Assembly: GCA_009761415.1 (NCBI GenBank)
Contig: QUOL01000013.1
Coordinates: 1,027,285 to 1,091,284, forward strand
Length of the DNA stretch: 64,000 nt
Direction of reading: 5' to 3'
Origin: Sarcomyxa edulis
Taxonomy: Eukaryota > Basidiomycota > Agaricomycetes > Agaricales > Mycenaceae
Positions 21,146-33,642 of the stretch are shown one piece after another. The position numbers were made by a program, and so were the translations under genes. The notes beneath the pieces were generated by a model. It saw only the letters and a list, made by a program, of their open reading frames with translations, did no database searches and was not told the origin of the DNA. Position 1 is the first letter of the stretch. Each line of letters starts with the position of its first letter.

Positions 21146-24100
21146 CTACAACAGCCGTTCTTTTTCTCCGACAGTCCTAATCCAAATCTCTCCAGGTCGA
21201 CTGGAATAATGAATATGCGTCAGAGCACATGGAAGCACATGACCAGCGAGAAACCCACCTTCTTTCCCTCATAATTCTAAAAACTTTTCTACATTCCTTA
21301 TCTTTCGCTGATACCCTTCTGGTACCCGCGCGAGGGGGGAATACACCTGGTCCACACCGATCCTGCAAGTCTGCAAGAGCTTCATTCGTCCCTTCCGTTT
21401 CCACGACCACTGTTCCATACCATCCTGGATCGACGTATAACCCATCCGTGTCGGGTATGGGGATTCGAGGATTGGAATGGCTATGCGATCGCTGAGCACC
21501 TTTAGGAGGGCGAATCGTGAAGGAGGAACGGTGAACCCATCGAACCACGTTATGGTATGTTCCTTGTGGTCTAGTTGATGAGAAGGTTTTTGAGCAAATC
21601 GAGTTAGGAAGTCAGGGATTTTGGACTTACGTCTCTGTGCGCACACGATCCTGCAGTAATTGAAGATTGGCAGCGATTTCTTCTCCCCAAGGACTAATGT
21701 TAATGTGGGCAATCGGGTTGCTAGACGAAGGACCCGTACGAATCACGCGGTGGAAGTACGAGGGCGAGAAGGCAAGTGTATGCAAATACTTGGGCATATC
21801 CCCGACGGCGGAATACGTGAAATCAAGATCCTGGTTTTGGGGTAAAATGAGAACCTTTGGAGTACAAGACAAGAAAGATATGAGAACGTACAATAAGATA
21901 ACTGCCATCCCAGACCAATCGTCCTACATTCCCCTCATCCCCAATTGCCACGTCCCAGACGACATCGCCAAGACGTAGCATATGGGTGACTCCTGCACGA
22001 TTCAGCTCCGCTTCACATTCTAGAACGCTTGAATCAGACAACCAGTCTCCATCTGGAGACGGCACGAAGACATGTAATAAGGGAGCACGACGCAAACGAA
22101 ATAGTGGTGAACGGAAACCCGTGCTGGACGCAGAAGGTCGAGGAGGAGGAGCGACGCCCATATTCGCAGCAGCAGGTGAATGCGATTGATGTGAATGTGA
22201 GAAAGAGGATCTTGAAGGGGAGGGTGCCCGGCTGGAGGCACGAGAATTGCTAATTCGTGTCTGGGTGGAGGTATATATGTTTGACCTTGATGAAGAAGAA
22301 ACCTGCGTAGGTGGGAATGCAGGATGTGCCTTGAAGTCGGCTTCTGCTTGGGCACGAAGTCGCAGCACGACTCTCGTGTAAGCTCGAGTTGAGTTCGTAA
22401 GAGCATGTACTGTTTCAGATAACTGCTCGTCCCTTGCCGCGGGCTTTGCTGTTCGAGATTGTATATATGATTCAGCAACATGAGCATAAACATGAGTTGG
22501 TGTAGAGACGCCTCGCATGTAGTCATGAAGATCCTGGCCAAAAATATCATCAGTTCCATTCGACTTTTAATGCAAGATCAGATGAATGTACATACCTTCA
22601 ATGACAACGGAAGAGGATCTGCTCCATCCCAGGTCCATCTTGCGTATCCAACTGTTCTCAAATATCTCTCCAAGACCTCTTCCCGAAGGCCAGGATTATG
22701 TGCCAACGACGTAGCAATTTCTTTACTGATACTCGACAGAGTGCACCACTCGTAGAACGAGAAATAGCTTAGCAGAGACGCGAGCAGAATCGGATCCGCC
22801 AGGAATCGAGCCAGAGGGAAGGGACCCGGTAACTTATCCTCCTTGACCGCAATTTGAGCGACAACAGCAGGAGGAGCTTTCTCCAGCTTGTCTCCACGAC
22901 GTCGTGAACGAGCACGTTGGTAATCAGCTGGGGAGACAGGAGACAGAGGCACTTTGGACCTTCCTTCGCGTCGTTTAGGCGTAGTGTCGACCGCAGGGAC
23001 GCTACTCACGGGCTCGATTGTAGCCTCTACAGAAGATTCCTGATGGTCGAATGTCTCCTTGACAAGATGTTTCTCCCCCCGACCATCCTTGACAGAGCCA
23101 GGGGAAGGAATATCATCTCTCGAAGATGGTTTCAACAGCTTAACACCTCCGATTTTGGCAAACGGATCTTCGTCAAGTGGGATCCCAGCTGGTGGAAGGG
23201 TTACTTCGAAATCAAGTTCTACGGCAGGATCCAGTTTTCGGATAGACAACCCTGGTGAAATGGGAGTGGTAGGTCGACTTTTAGTACGAGTGCGGGTATG
23301 GCGAAGGGAGGTAGAATGAGAATTGGAATTGGAATTGGATTGATCAGATGAATTAGAGGGTAGTGGTTGACCATTGGAGTTGGAATGCACAGATGAAAGT
23401 TCCGAAACTGACGGAGTGTGGGTGCTCGATTTTCTCGTGCGTGAAACGCTTCGACTGCGTTCCGATGATTGCTTGCGATTCGGGAGCTGCTCGTTGACGC
23501 TAGAATCCTGTCTGACGTGCGGAGCGATGGAGGCAGGGGGCCGGGGTGGAGTTCGAGGTTGACTGACGGGATCAATGGTTGTTGGTTCAGATTGGACCGG
23601 ACTAGAAGGCACAGCAACAATAGCCGGTCGCTCTTCCGGACCCTCGTCCGCCTTGACTGGAACGTGCGCTCTATATGAAGGGGTATCATCGAAGTTGCGA
23701 GATGGTCTGGACGTGAGCCGAGGAGTAGGTTTGTATTCCATTGGAGGCGAGGGATAGGCATTCGACCGGGTTTCCGGGACCTGAAACTCGCGCGGAGGGG
23801 ACGAATGTTGTGTAAACGATGGCATATCATTATCCTGCTGGACAGTCGCCATTGCCGCAAAAATGAGAGGTTTACCTCTCATGGGCGTAGTCAGCTTCAC
23901 ACTCCCGGATTTGCGCGGTGGAGCTGGTGGTTGCGAATCAAAACCAGGGTTGTATGAAGGATACACATACTGCTCTGGTGAGAACATGTAACCTTGGACC
24001 TTCGTCGCGCTAGAACCATTTCGAATATTTTTCGATGACGCAGTATGTAGATTCTGGCCAACCAGGGAGCTGGAGCTGGCACCCATATTGACTGGAGATG

Positions 24101-25926
24101 ATCGAAAATTGGGATCGGGGACAGTATAGGGCGAATTATGATTGGAAGCGTGACTTGGCGGGGAAGCTTCCGAGTACGGAGACTGTGATCGTGGTACGAA
24201 GAACATGTCAGATTTGCAAAGAAGAATCACGAATCTGCAGAAGCACGATGAAGTATTGACTCACGAGTTGTGAAGTAGTAGGGGCGGAAGCTGCCTGTCT
24301 CTTCGATGGTGTTCTGTGCGCAGGGGGAGGGCTGGAGAACGGAGGATTGACGTTGGGTTCCTGTTGAAGAATGGGAGTTATTACTGGTATAAGAGAGATA
24401 GATCCCGGGGAATTAATAATGACAAGTGAAAGGCAGCCCGGAATGGATGACGAAAGAGAAGCCACTCGCTGAATTGAGTAACAGCATCCTTCTGACCACC
24501 TTTCCGCGATAAGAAGCGCCGGATGGGGCCAATCAATAGTAGACAATGATGGTAAGACAACGTCCAGAATGCAACACCACACCAAGGACATCCTTTGCAG
24601 CAGTGCAAGATAAGATCCTTCGAGTGTGCAAGGAATCGAAAACCTCCACAAGCTTCAAAGCAGAAAAAGGTCACGGCGATCTCTTGGGTCATAGTTACCA
24701 ACGCAGGCAGGGCAATGCCATCCAGCACTCCAAATGGGAACAAGGTCATTCCAGAAGCAGATAGGGTCACTTACAAACACGGAAGGAGGTGGGATCGGCG
24801 CGTTCGAGTATGAGGAAGGATTGTTGAAAGAAGTCGGAGGGGAAGATATCCCGTATTGTCCGGCTTGGTAAGGCATTGGGTCATTGCCGACCAGACTTGT
24901 TCGACTACCGGAATAGAAAGAGTTTGGACCGGGATAAGATGAAAGAGGCTGTTGATGTCGCAAATTCTGATACGAGGGAACACGACTGGAAGACCGCGAA
25001 GTTAGCTGTTGTGGCGTTTCGCCATAAACGGAGGAAGGCTTCCGGTTTAGCGGAGCTTGAGTGGATGGTGGAACATTGCGGTTTCGATGAGCAGGAGAAA
25101 CTATAGATTCTTGGGACGCTGCACGAGATTGGGATTGGTATACTGGAGCGGACCAAGTGGGAGGTGGACGAGTCGAAGTCACGCTGACCCTTCGAGGGTT
25201 TCGGAGTGGTTCTACGTCAGCTACATATTGCGAATCGCGGACCTGCCGTGAGGCAGAGGGAGATGTTGATACAGGTTGAGGTGGTGGTTTATCGTTGCGT
25301 ATTGATGGTGTGGATGTTTTCTGATTTACAGATGATGATACACGTGTAGAGGTACGGCGATTGGATGGAACTGCAGAAGAGGGTGGGGTATTGCTGGATG
25401 GATCAGCATTCGAAATATTCGGTCCTGCAGGAAGAGGTTTGTCAAAAACAGGAGCTCGGGACGCCGGTTTCGTTAACTTTGAGGAAGAAGGAACTCCTTG
25501 CTGAAAGTCAGAATTATTACGAGGTTCAGAGGAAATTTGCGTGATGGTTTTATACGAAGCACCAACCGTTCCTGGGGCAGAAGGTTGACCTTGTCCCTGC
25601 CTCGTGTCAAAACCCTTCTCTCCTCGTCCATAACCACTCGTATAGACCGTCGTTTGCCCATTAATATTACCCGTCTGACCAGCACGGTCATTGACTGGTC
25701 GGGCAGTATGTTGTACATCTCTTCTAGAATTACTCGAAAGGAGCATAGGGCCAGAGACATTGCGTACAGGAGTCTTCTCGGGTGTTCCTTGAGTCGAAAA
25801 TTTAGAAAATAACGGTGGTACATTAGAGGTTTTCGGTGGGGATGAAGACTGGTCCTGCCGGGTCGATGTGGTGCTACTTTTCGATTCCTGGGTAAGTTTT
25901 GACTTTTTGCGAAGGAACCCGGCCAT
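21146..25926 (-). CDS. Large disordered protein with an F-box-like segment
   Basis: Seven exons (minus strand): 25926-24775, 24360-24265, 24182-22596, 22533-21892, 21854-21631, 21570-21259 and 21200-21146. All joins keep frame and give 1,355 residues. It starts MAGFLRKKSK. Residues 1 to about 870 are Ser/Pro/Arg-rich and disordered. Near 880-940 there is an F-box-like stretch (FLADPILLASLLSYFSFYEW, TLSSISKEIATSLAHNPGLR), as expected for a Skp1-binding helix bundle. The ordered C-terminal third (LLHVFVPSPDGDWLSDSSV; GLYVDPGWYGTVVVETEGT) ends SRPGEIWIRTVGEKERLL after a last 58-nt intron. The first intron (414 nt) is unusually long for this locus. A ubiquitin-ligase adaptor or scaffold role is inference only. 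Confidence 0.75.
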
Positions 25927-26185
25927 CGCAAGAGAGTAAGAAGCTTTTCCCGATGGTGGAGTTATACAAGAGAGACGACGTGGAAAGGAACGAAAAAGCG
26001 AACAATTATAACATTCAGTCAGTCAAGTCGAGACAACAACGTGCCTCAAGAAGGGTTGCTCAAGACACTCATGTTGTCGCCGCTTCACACGACAAATATA
26101 CCCTCGGACTACGCGCCGACAGCTTTCAGCTACTCAGCGAGGCCAATAGTGAGTAAAATTACGCGTAAATCTATCCTAATTGACA
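25927..26185. other. Promoter-side region of the F-box-like gene
   Basis: Short spacer between the 5' end of the F-box-like gene and the 3' end of the SDR array. No coding or repeat signal was seen. Confidence 0.4.
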
Positions 26186-27268
26186 CTAATCAAACAGTAT
26201 TCCTCCGTTACACGACACCTGCAAGCAAACATGCTCAACAAAAACGAGGTCAAAACGAGAGAAACACGTACACTTTGTCCTGTAATCAAGCGGCGCATGA
26301 GTTTCTATTGGAACCAAGAGCATCGGTTCAAAAAAACTCACCGGTAATGAAGTGCGCTTCCTTCGATACCAGATAGGATACGAGGCTTGCTACTTCGGCG
26401 GGGCTGCCTACGTACCCCACCGGTGTCCTTTCGCTCGTCTAGACACGCTACAGGTGAGTAACTCGAAAACTAGGCGCAGGTCACTCACTTCTTTGTACAG
26501 ATCACCCACGTTTCCTCCGGTCGTCTCAGCGCTCACCTTGTCCAGGTATCTGACTAGACGAAATTCAGACTTTTCAAGGCTCTCGTTGGGGTGTGATAAC
26601 GCACCCATATCGGTGTCGATCGCTCCAGGAGCATATGCATTGACAGTGATGCCATGCGGGCCCAGTTCTATGGCTGCTGCTTGAGTGAGTCCCCTGATCG
26701 CAAACTTCGTACTGCAGTACGCAGAAACAAAGGCTGAGCCTAAAGGTGTCCCGTCGTCATGTTGTCAAGCTGGTTCGGATGTACTTGTAACAGAGGAAGG
26801 TCCCGCGCGTGTTCACAGAATGCAGACGGTCCCAGTCTTCCACGTTCGCTGCAGTACAAAAGCTCAGCCTGACTATCCTACACCGAGACAAACACTCCAA
26901 CGTACTATCAACGAGCGACCTGAACGTGATTATTCCGGCGTTGGCGACAAACTCATACGCAGTGTGCAATGAATCTCGGAGCTCGATAGTCTGTCTTTGA
27001 TTCAACTCACCACATCGAGTCCTCCCAGATCTTGGACAACAGCATCCACCATCTCTCTAACCTCGCTCTCTACCGACACGTCGGCTACTCTCGCACATGC
27101 TCTTCTGACCTTGGCTTTGATCTCTTCTTCCAGAGATCGTAGCTTCTCCGCATTACCCACGATGTCGTTGACTGCGATGTCGTACCCATCATCAGCCAGT
27201 CGAAGAGCGATCGCACGACCGATTCCTTGCGCTGCGCCTGTCACTATCGCTATCCCTTTGGATGTCAT
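26186..27268 (-). pseudogene. SDR array copy 1, catalytic-Ser segment lost
   Basis: It starts MTSKGIAIVTGAAQGIGRAI (TGxxxGIG cofactor motif), has VANAG, and retains [14 protein letters not shown] (YxxxK), [15 protein letters not shown] and the last exon SCNGGILFD before TAG. It belongs to the acetoin/diacetyl reductase group of NAD(P)-dependent short-chain dehydrogenases. Between LCYKY (about 26790) and [11 protein letters not shown] (about 26750) the 22 or so residues holding the GRGGRIIGASS-type catalytic Ser are missing. They are replaced by a short unrelated stretch that ends in TGA and shifts the frame. No splice choice I tried restores it. Confidence 0.7.
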
Positions 27269-27610
27269 TCTGGGAGATGCAAGTTTGATAACTAGCAGGC
27301 TCTTTCAAGTACTACTCATTCCCTTCGGGCTGTGGCGCTAAGCGTGCCCTACATTTGCTTGTGTCTGGAATTTCGAACAAAATATCGTTCCGGTATCAGC
27401 CTCGCAGCTTTTTTCGGGCACTTTGCAATCCCATTTGTTTCCAGGTTCTATCCAAACGTTCGACCAAGTGTGAAGCCTCGGAGAGTTCTTTCGTCCGAAC
27501 GCAAGGGACCTTATACCGTTATCGGCGATTGAGTGGTGGTGAGTTCAATTTGTCTGTCAACCCATGGAGGTTGATTACAGCATACACAGAACAGGTACAA
27601 TGATATCTAA

Positions 27611-28874
27611 TCAATCAAAATATGTGCCTCCGTTACACGAGACCTGGAGATAAGCGCCTTGAGTCGACAAAACGCGAGGAACAGACGATAGAGATGCACG
27701 TACGCTTTGTCCTGTGATGTATGATTCATGAAACGGCACATGAGTATCAACAAGATAGGTCATGAAACAAACTCACCGGTAACGAAATGCGCTTCTTTCG
27801 ATGCCAGATAGGATACGAGGCTCGCAATCTCTGCGGGGCTGCCGTTGTACCCCACAGGTGCACTTTTCTCCATCTACGAACGAACAACCATGCTCGTAAG
27901 AAGCTCTCGATCTGCAGTTCAGGATCGCTCACCGCTTTTATAGCATCGCCCACTTTTCCTCCATTTTTCTCGGCCAACATGATATCGAATTGTCTGACTA
28001 GTAGACAAAGCAAAGATCAGATTCGAAAATGGTAGAGGTTGGTGAGCTGCGCACGCATATCGGTGTCAATTGCTCCAGGAGCATACGCGTTGACGGTGAT
28101 ACCGTGCGGGCCTAGCTCAGCCGCTAACGTATTGATATCACAGATCAGAGCGTACAAATGACGGGAAATGGTATTCGGACATACCAGCTGCTTGCGTGAG
28201 TCCTCGAACAGCGAATTTCGTGCTACAATACGCAGACATGAGTGCCGATCCTAGCCACATCGTGAGCATGCAGTCCTAGGTAGTACGCGCGTAAGCTCAT
28301 ACATACCTCTCTTCCCGCAGATCGAGCACGCTCCTATTATCCTCCCTCCTCTTCCCTGAGCAATCATTTGTTTTGCGGCATATTTGTAGCATAGGAAAGT
28401 CCCACGTGTGTTCACAGAGTGTAGACGATCCCAATCTTCTGCACTCGCTATAGGAAGACAGATCACCGCTTAGTAGCTAGATCTTTATAAGACGTTGAAC
28501 ATACTGTCAATGAGATTGTTGTAGTACGCTATTCCCGCATTGGCGACGAACTCGTTGTATGAATATCAGTCAGTTGTAGGTCTTCTACCGAACTTGGGAC
28601 TCACCACATCGATACCCCCGAGAGTCTCAACGACAGCGTCGATCATGTCCACGACGTCCTTTTCGACTGAAACATCGGCTACTCTCGCATATGCTCTTCT
28701 ACCTTTGACTTTGATCTCGTCCTCCACAGATCTCAATTTCTCCTCATTACTCGCGATGTCGTTCATTGCGATATCGTATCCGTCCTCGGCTAGTCGGAGA
28801 GCAATGGAACGGCCTATGCCTTGGGCTGCGCCTGTAACTACTGCTACTCCTTTGGACTTGTTCTCAGATGTCAT
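27611..28874 (-). CDS. SDR array copy 2, acetoin/diacetyl reductase-like
   Basis: Intact model with about eight exons. Residues in order: MTSENKSKGVAVVTGAAQGI (cofactor glycines), DVSVEKDVVDMIDAVVETLG, FVANAGIAYYNNLID, LHSVNTRGTFLCYKYAAKQM, GGRIIGACSICGKRG (catalytic Ser in ACSxxG), [17 protein letters not shown] (Tyr/Lys), [39 protein letters not shown], and a final exon SCNGGTYFD before TGA. The ACSxxG and YCSTKFAVRG pattern is that of bacterial and fungal 2,3-butanediol/acetoin dehydrogenases, which interconvert diacetyl, acetoin and butanediol using NAD(P)H; the actual substrate here is not shown by sequence. Cytosolic; no targeting signal seen. Confidence 0.85.
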
Positions 28875-29457
28875 AGTGGTACTGTGAAGAGCTGAAGGAA
28901 GCCTGGGATCTGCTTTTCTCGAGTCCCAGGATTATCGCTTTGTTATCATGACATCGTTCTGCTTACAGGGGAAAGACACGTCTATAAAATCGTCCCAAGG
29001 CACTTTAAATAGCACCAAATGAGAGCGGTGCAGCCTTGAACTTCGGTCTATCCAGATCATAAATGGTGGGTAAAGAGAACTCGTGATCATACCACGAGAC
29101 GTGCCACTCTAATATATATATAGGCAGCTCATGTCAGATATCAGGCAATTCCGTTTTCAAAAGAACCTGGCACGCCTACACACAATGTTTGAGAACGTTA
29201 GCTCTAGTAGGCCACTAAACACGTAATATGTTGGTGTTCAAAGGCGAAGAAGTAGCATTTCTTAAGACGCGTCGCGGTCATGTGATCTTTCGAGCTCACC
29301 GCGGTTGGAAGACGGCGAAACAAGAGAATCGACTCGATTGTTATATGTACAAGGTCTGATATCTTCGTCTGTTGCCTCAATGAATCTGCCACAATATTGT
29401 GGAAGTTGGATATGGCTTACACAGGATTCCTTCAAGGTGCTGATTTCGACGCTCAAT
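28875..29457. other. Spacer between SDR copies 2 and 3
   Basis: Promoter side of copy 2. A TATATATATA stretch lies at 29112-29121. No exon or repeat was recognised. Confidence 0.4.
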
Positions 29458-30717
29458 TTAGTCGAAATATATCCCTCCGTTACAGGATACCTGCGGTATT
29501 TCAATCAGTCAGAAAGGAACAAGGAGAAGACAAGATATGCACATACACTTTGCCCTGATGAAGTAGCCGCACGGATCCATCAAAAGGAAGGACTGGTCAG
29601 AAAGATTAGAAAGAAACTGACCAGTAATGAAATGCGCATCTTTCGAGACAAGATACGAAACGAGGCTCGATATGTCTTCCGGCTTTCCTTTGTACCCTAC
29701 AGGCGCTCTGGCGTCCAGCTACACCAATCACAGTCCAGGTGAGCTGTCTTGAGATATTAAAATCCCAGATGCTTACCGCTTTGTAGAGATCACCTATTTC
29801 TCCTCCAGTCACTTCAGCGCTCGACTTATCCAAGAATCTGACTGAACAATGCGACGGAGAGAAGTCAGTTTGGAGCCGTCCTAGTAAGTCGTGACGCACG
29901 CGTATCGGTATCCACTGGTCCAGGAGCGTATGCATTGACGGTAATCCTATGAGGGCCCAATTCGATAGCTGATTCGAGTCAGCAGTAGACGATGATTATT
30001 TGCATGATATTTGCGACTTACCTGCCGCTTGCGTGAGTCCTCGCACAGCGAATTTGGTGCTGCAATACGCAGTACAGAATGCCGATCCTAGATTCGTCTG
30101 CTTCGTACACAATTATTCGCGAATATATTATTCGTACACACCTCTCTTTCCAGAGACTGAGGACGCCCCTATAATCCTTCCTCCTCGTCCTTGGGATATC
30201 ATTTGCTTCGCTGCATACTTGTAGCATAAAAAAGTTCCACGCGTGTTCACGGAGTGTAGATGATCCCATTCTTCCACGCTCGCTGAAGAATAATGGACGC
30301 CGAGGACTCAGTATTATTATTCCTGAACAAGTCAAGGTCAAGACATACTGTTAACAAGAGGTTTGAAGATGCTTATCCCTGCATTGGCGACGAACTTGAA
30401 CGCCGACAAATTAGTCGTAAGTCCAATCGACTACTCGCCGAGCTCACCACATCAATTTCCCCAAGAGCTTGGACGACAGCATCAATCATATTTTTTACCT
30501 CCGTTTCGATTGACACATCAGCTACCTTCACATATGTTCTTCGGCCCTTGGCTTTGATCTCGTCTTCCAAAATTCGCAATCTCTCTGCATTGCTGGCGAT
30601 ATCGTTGACTGCAATATCATATCCGTCATCAGCCAGTCGAAGGGCAATCGCGCGGCCAATTCCTTGAGCCGCGCCTGTTACCACTGCTACGCCTTTGAAT
30701 TCGGTATTGGATGACAT
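29458..30717 (-). CDS. SDR array copy 3, acetoin/diacetyl reductase-like
   Basis: Intact model: MSSNTEFKGVAVVTGAAQGI, DVSIETEVKNMIDAVVQALG, FVANAGISIFKPLVN, LHSVNTRGTFLCYKYAAKQM, GGRIIGASSVSGKRG with the catalytic Ser, [50 protein letters not shown], and last exon SCNGGIYFD followed by TAA. Splice sites match copy 2, including the tiny exon encoding GQSV before the last intron. Differences from copy 2 sit in the substrate-lid region (PVDTDT and FLDKSSAEVTGGEIGDLYK), so specificity may differ. Confidence 0.85.
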
Positions 30718-31147
30718 TTGAGTGTACTGGTAGGACGTCCTGGGACTTTTTACTAGTGTATCAGTGCTCTTGTCTCATGATCATCTCAAGGTATTTCCGG
30801 TCCTACAAGAAGCAGACTTCGTTAAACTCAACTTTCCATGAACGTGCACTTTATCGCACCACTCACATTGCGAAGGGCCAGCTATTGAAAGTTTATATTT
30901 TGCATCTTATGGTGCTATATCAAGAGCGTGTCGTCAGAGTACGATATCCATCAGACACGGTGCATCTTTTCAAAGAGAGCTTACTCTTGCCTTTCATAAT
31001 CGGTGCTATCTTTACAACTACAAGTACACGAGGATGTACATAGTATTGCGTGAGTCCTACAAGTCCAGAGGAGCGTTAAATATGCAAACATAAGCGAAGA
31101 GGATGAAAACTTACACAAGACTCAACTTCTTCGGTTTTTGTGATAAA
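30718..31147. other. Spacer between SDR copies 3 and 4
   Basis: Promoter side of copy 3; no coding exon or repeat was recognised. Confidence 0.4.
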
Positions 31148-33561
31148 TTAATCAAACAAAGTTCCACCGTCTACAAGCATCTAGGGGGTGCAAAATAAGC
31201 GTCAGGACAAGGCTTCGAGTCAAGCTTAATGAAAAAGATCCTTACACTTTGTCCTGCCAGACCGAATTGTGATAGATAGAGATCGACATCAGCCACCAAA
31301 AACATAAAGTCGTAGCTCGGACTGACCAGTAATGAAATGAGCTTCCTTGGAGGCGAGGTATGATACAAGACTCGCGACTTCTGTGGGGCTACCATTCGTC
31401 CCGGTGGCAGCGAACTTTTTCAGCTGTCAGGATATGCGATACAATGAGACTCGTAATAGCTAGACGTTGAATGGAGTAATCAGCTTACACTGTTGGTCCA
31501 TTCTCCTTTTCGGAGTCCGCTCGTTTTGGCATGGTATTCGTCGAATTTCTCCACTGGACGAATATTAGTAGAAACAGAATCGTACTTGGGAAGCTACTCA
31601 CAGAATGGAGTTTCGATAGTCCCTGGTGCGTATGCATTGACTGTGATTCCATACTTTCCATATTCTTGAGCTGATGTTACGGGGGTAGGATGATAAAAAA
31701 TCAACAGATCCATCAAACTGAATTGTGGTGATACGCACCTGCACTTTGTGTAAGTCCTCTGATAGCAAACTTTGTGCTACTATAGCACGCAACGTCCGGT
31801 ATGCCTGTACAGCAGTTTAGAATGTGGCCATCCGAAATTGACAGGGATTATGTACCCTTTTTACCAGCGATAGAACACGCTCCTATATAATGAATTGGAA
31901 TGTTGCGAGGGACGACGAAGTTCGTGCCAGCTCACCTATAATCCGGCCTCCTCTGCCTTGTGCTACCATTTGTTTCGCAGCGTGTTTGTAGCATAGAAAT
32001 GTCCCTCGGACGTTAACCGCAAACAGGCGATCCCATTCTTCGACAGTCGCTGTATAATAAACTTTAGTCACTACAGTCTCGAGGCTAAACATAAGGACTA
32101 ACTGTCGTTTAGTGGTTTATTGACAGTGATTCCGGCATTAGCCACCATCTGCGCATGTGCATCAGAGGTATTGTGGTATTTAGCTCAAGATGTAAACACT
32201 TTCTACTCACCACGTCAAGTCCACCTAGCTCCTTGACCACCCATTCAACCATGGTTTCTACATCGCTTTCTTGGGAAACATCACCCGTCATCGCGACACA
32301 TCGTCTCCCGGTTCCCGATTTTATTTCCTCAGCAAGTATTCCCAAATGACCCAAGTTGTAGGGCAGGTCGTTGATTGCTACATCGAAGCCATCGGCAGCG
32401 AGACGTACACTGCTAGCCCGGAGTTTACTGGCTTCCAGCAGATTTGATGACTAATGAAATCCTTAAGGCGCGCCTGGTGAAATCCTCTGATTTGGCAGAT
32501 TGGTGGATGCAGCTGTCCGTTAACTGGTTTCCAGTGATCTGACTGCTTGGCGGTATGTCAGCGGCAGTGCTGCAGCACGTGTGCAGATAGCAGGAGACCC
32601 GCCACGCCAGTACTCAGAATTTGCTGTTGAATATCTTTCATAACGAGCATATATTGAGATTCTATTGAGTTAGATTATTGTACGCAATGAATAGAAGCTT
32701 GAGAGTGGTTGAGTTAACCGAAGGACTGCAATGTATCAAGTTGGGGGACTATCGTTGAAGCCAGATCGCCCAAATCACCGATACTGACACCCCCGTTCAT
32801 AAAGTACTCGCCTTCTCTGGCGGCTCCCTCTATGTCTGGATCGTTGTGATCCTCGTTGAGCCCAGGCCGCGTCGCATGGTGGATTCCGGATGATCGAATA
32901 TATCTCGTCTTATCGGTCTCGATGATGCCCTTCCCCCAACTGAGATGTGCATTAGCAGTATGCGCAGATAAATAACTGCAAGAGAGTACTCACGCAGTCC
33001 ACGAGTCCGATTTTCGATTATTCCCATTCTCGGTGTAGAGCTCGTCGAGTCCAGAATCCAGTATCGCCTCCTCGTGGAACCTTGATAGGGACTAATGGTG
33101 CTGCATCGTCGCGCTGCCAAGGATGTGAGCAATGAAAAATGAGCGAGAATGTCAAAACAAACTCGATGGCAGTTCTGAGGCTGAGTTCACCAGGGCACTA
33201 TCATCGACTCGAAGTTGGGTGCGATTGAGAGAAAACTTCAAATTCAACTTGAGTTCAACCAAAGTTCAACTTCACGTTTTCTCGCCAAGTTATGTCGGAT
33301 CAAGCCGTCCCGAGCTCTCACCGAAACCCTCAGATCGGTCAACTGGCTTTCACTGATTTTTTGACTGGACTCCACCAATCTGCCGAATCAGAGGATTTCA
33401 CCAATCTGTTTGCCTTAGTTCTGCTGTTAGTGATCTGGCTTTCTTAGATTTTGATCGATTGACGAAAGCCAGTAAACTCCGGGCTAGCAGTGTAGTGCTA
33501 TACCCTTGCCTATGCCTTGTGCTGCTCCCGTTATAAGTGCGATACCTTTGGAAATCGACAT
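31148..33561 (-). pseudogene. SDR array copy 4, split by a transposable element
   Basis: From ATG 33561 the minus strand reads MSISKGIALITGAAQGIGKG and IAL. It then enters a 1,085-bp insertion (32408-33492) that gives a stop four codons after the break. Beyond the insertion the frame resumes with RLAADGFDVAINDLPYNLG and continues through [73 protein letters not shown] and MLVDGGTLFD before TAA at 31148. Removing the insertion plus one TA restores GKGIALRLAADGF exactly. All other splice sites and the Ser, Tyr and Lys residues are intact. Unless the element is spliced out, this copy is silent. It is the most divergent of the four. Confidence 0.8.
32408..33492. mobile_element. MITE-like element with TA target duplication (1,085 bp)
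   Basis: Perfect terminal inverted repeats of 27 bp start CACTGCTAGCCCGGAG and are flanked by TA on each side (32406-32407 and 33493-33494). A second, imperfect inverted pair of about 32 bp lies inside (32474-32505 and 33369-33400, core AAATCCTCTGATT). No transposase is visible. TA duplication and short terminal repeats fit a non-autonomous Tc1/mariner or pogo-type element. The host sequence is restored exactly by excision, which proves insertion. Confidence 0.88.
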
Positions 33562-33642
33562 GTCGACAGTAAGGTGAATGAAACGAGTCTTGTCAGATGA
33601 AAGGAGACACTATTTCTAGATGTCCAGATCCTCAGCGCGTTA

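Noticed and set aside
32830..33356. Coding capacity of the 1,085-bp TA element
   Set aside because: Only short frames on both strands, none with transposase motifs such as a DDE/D signature or helix-turn-helix.
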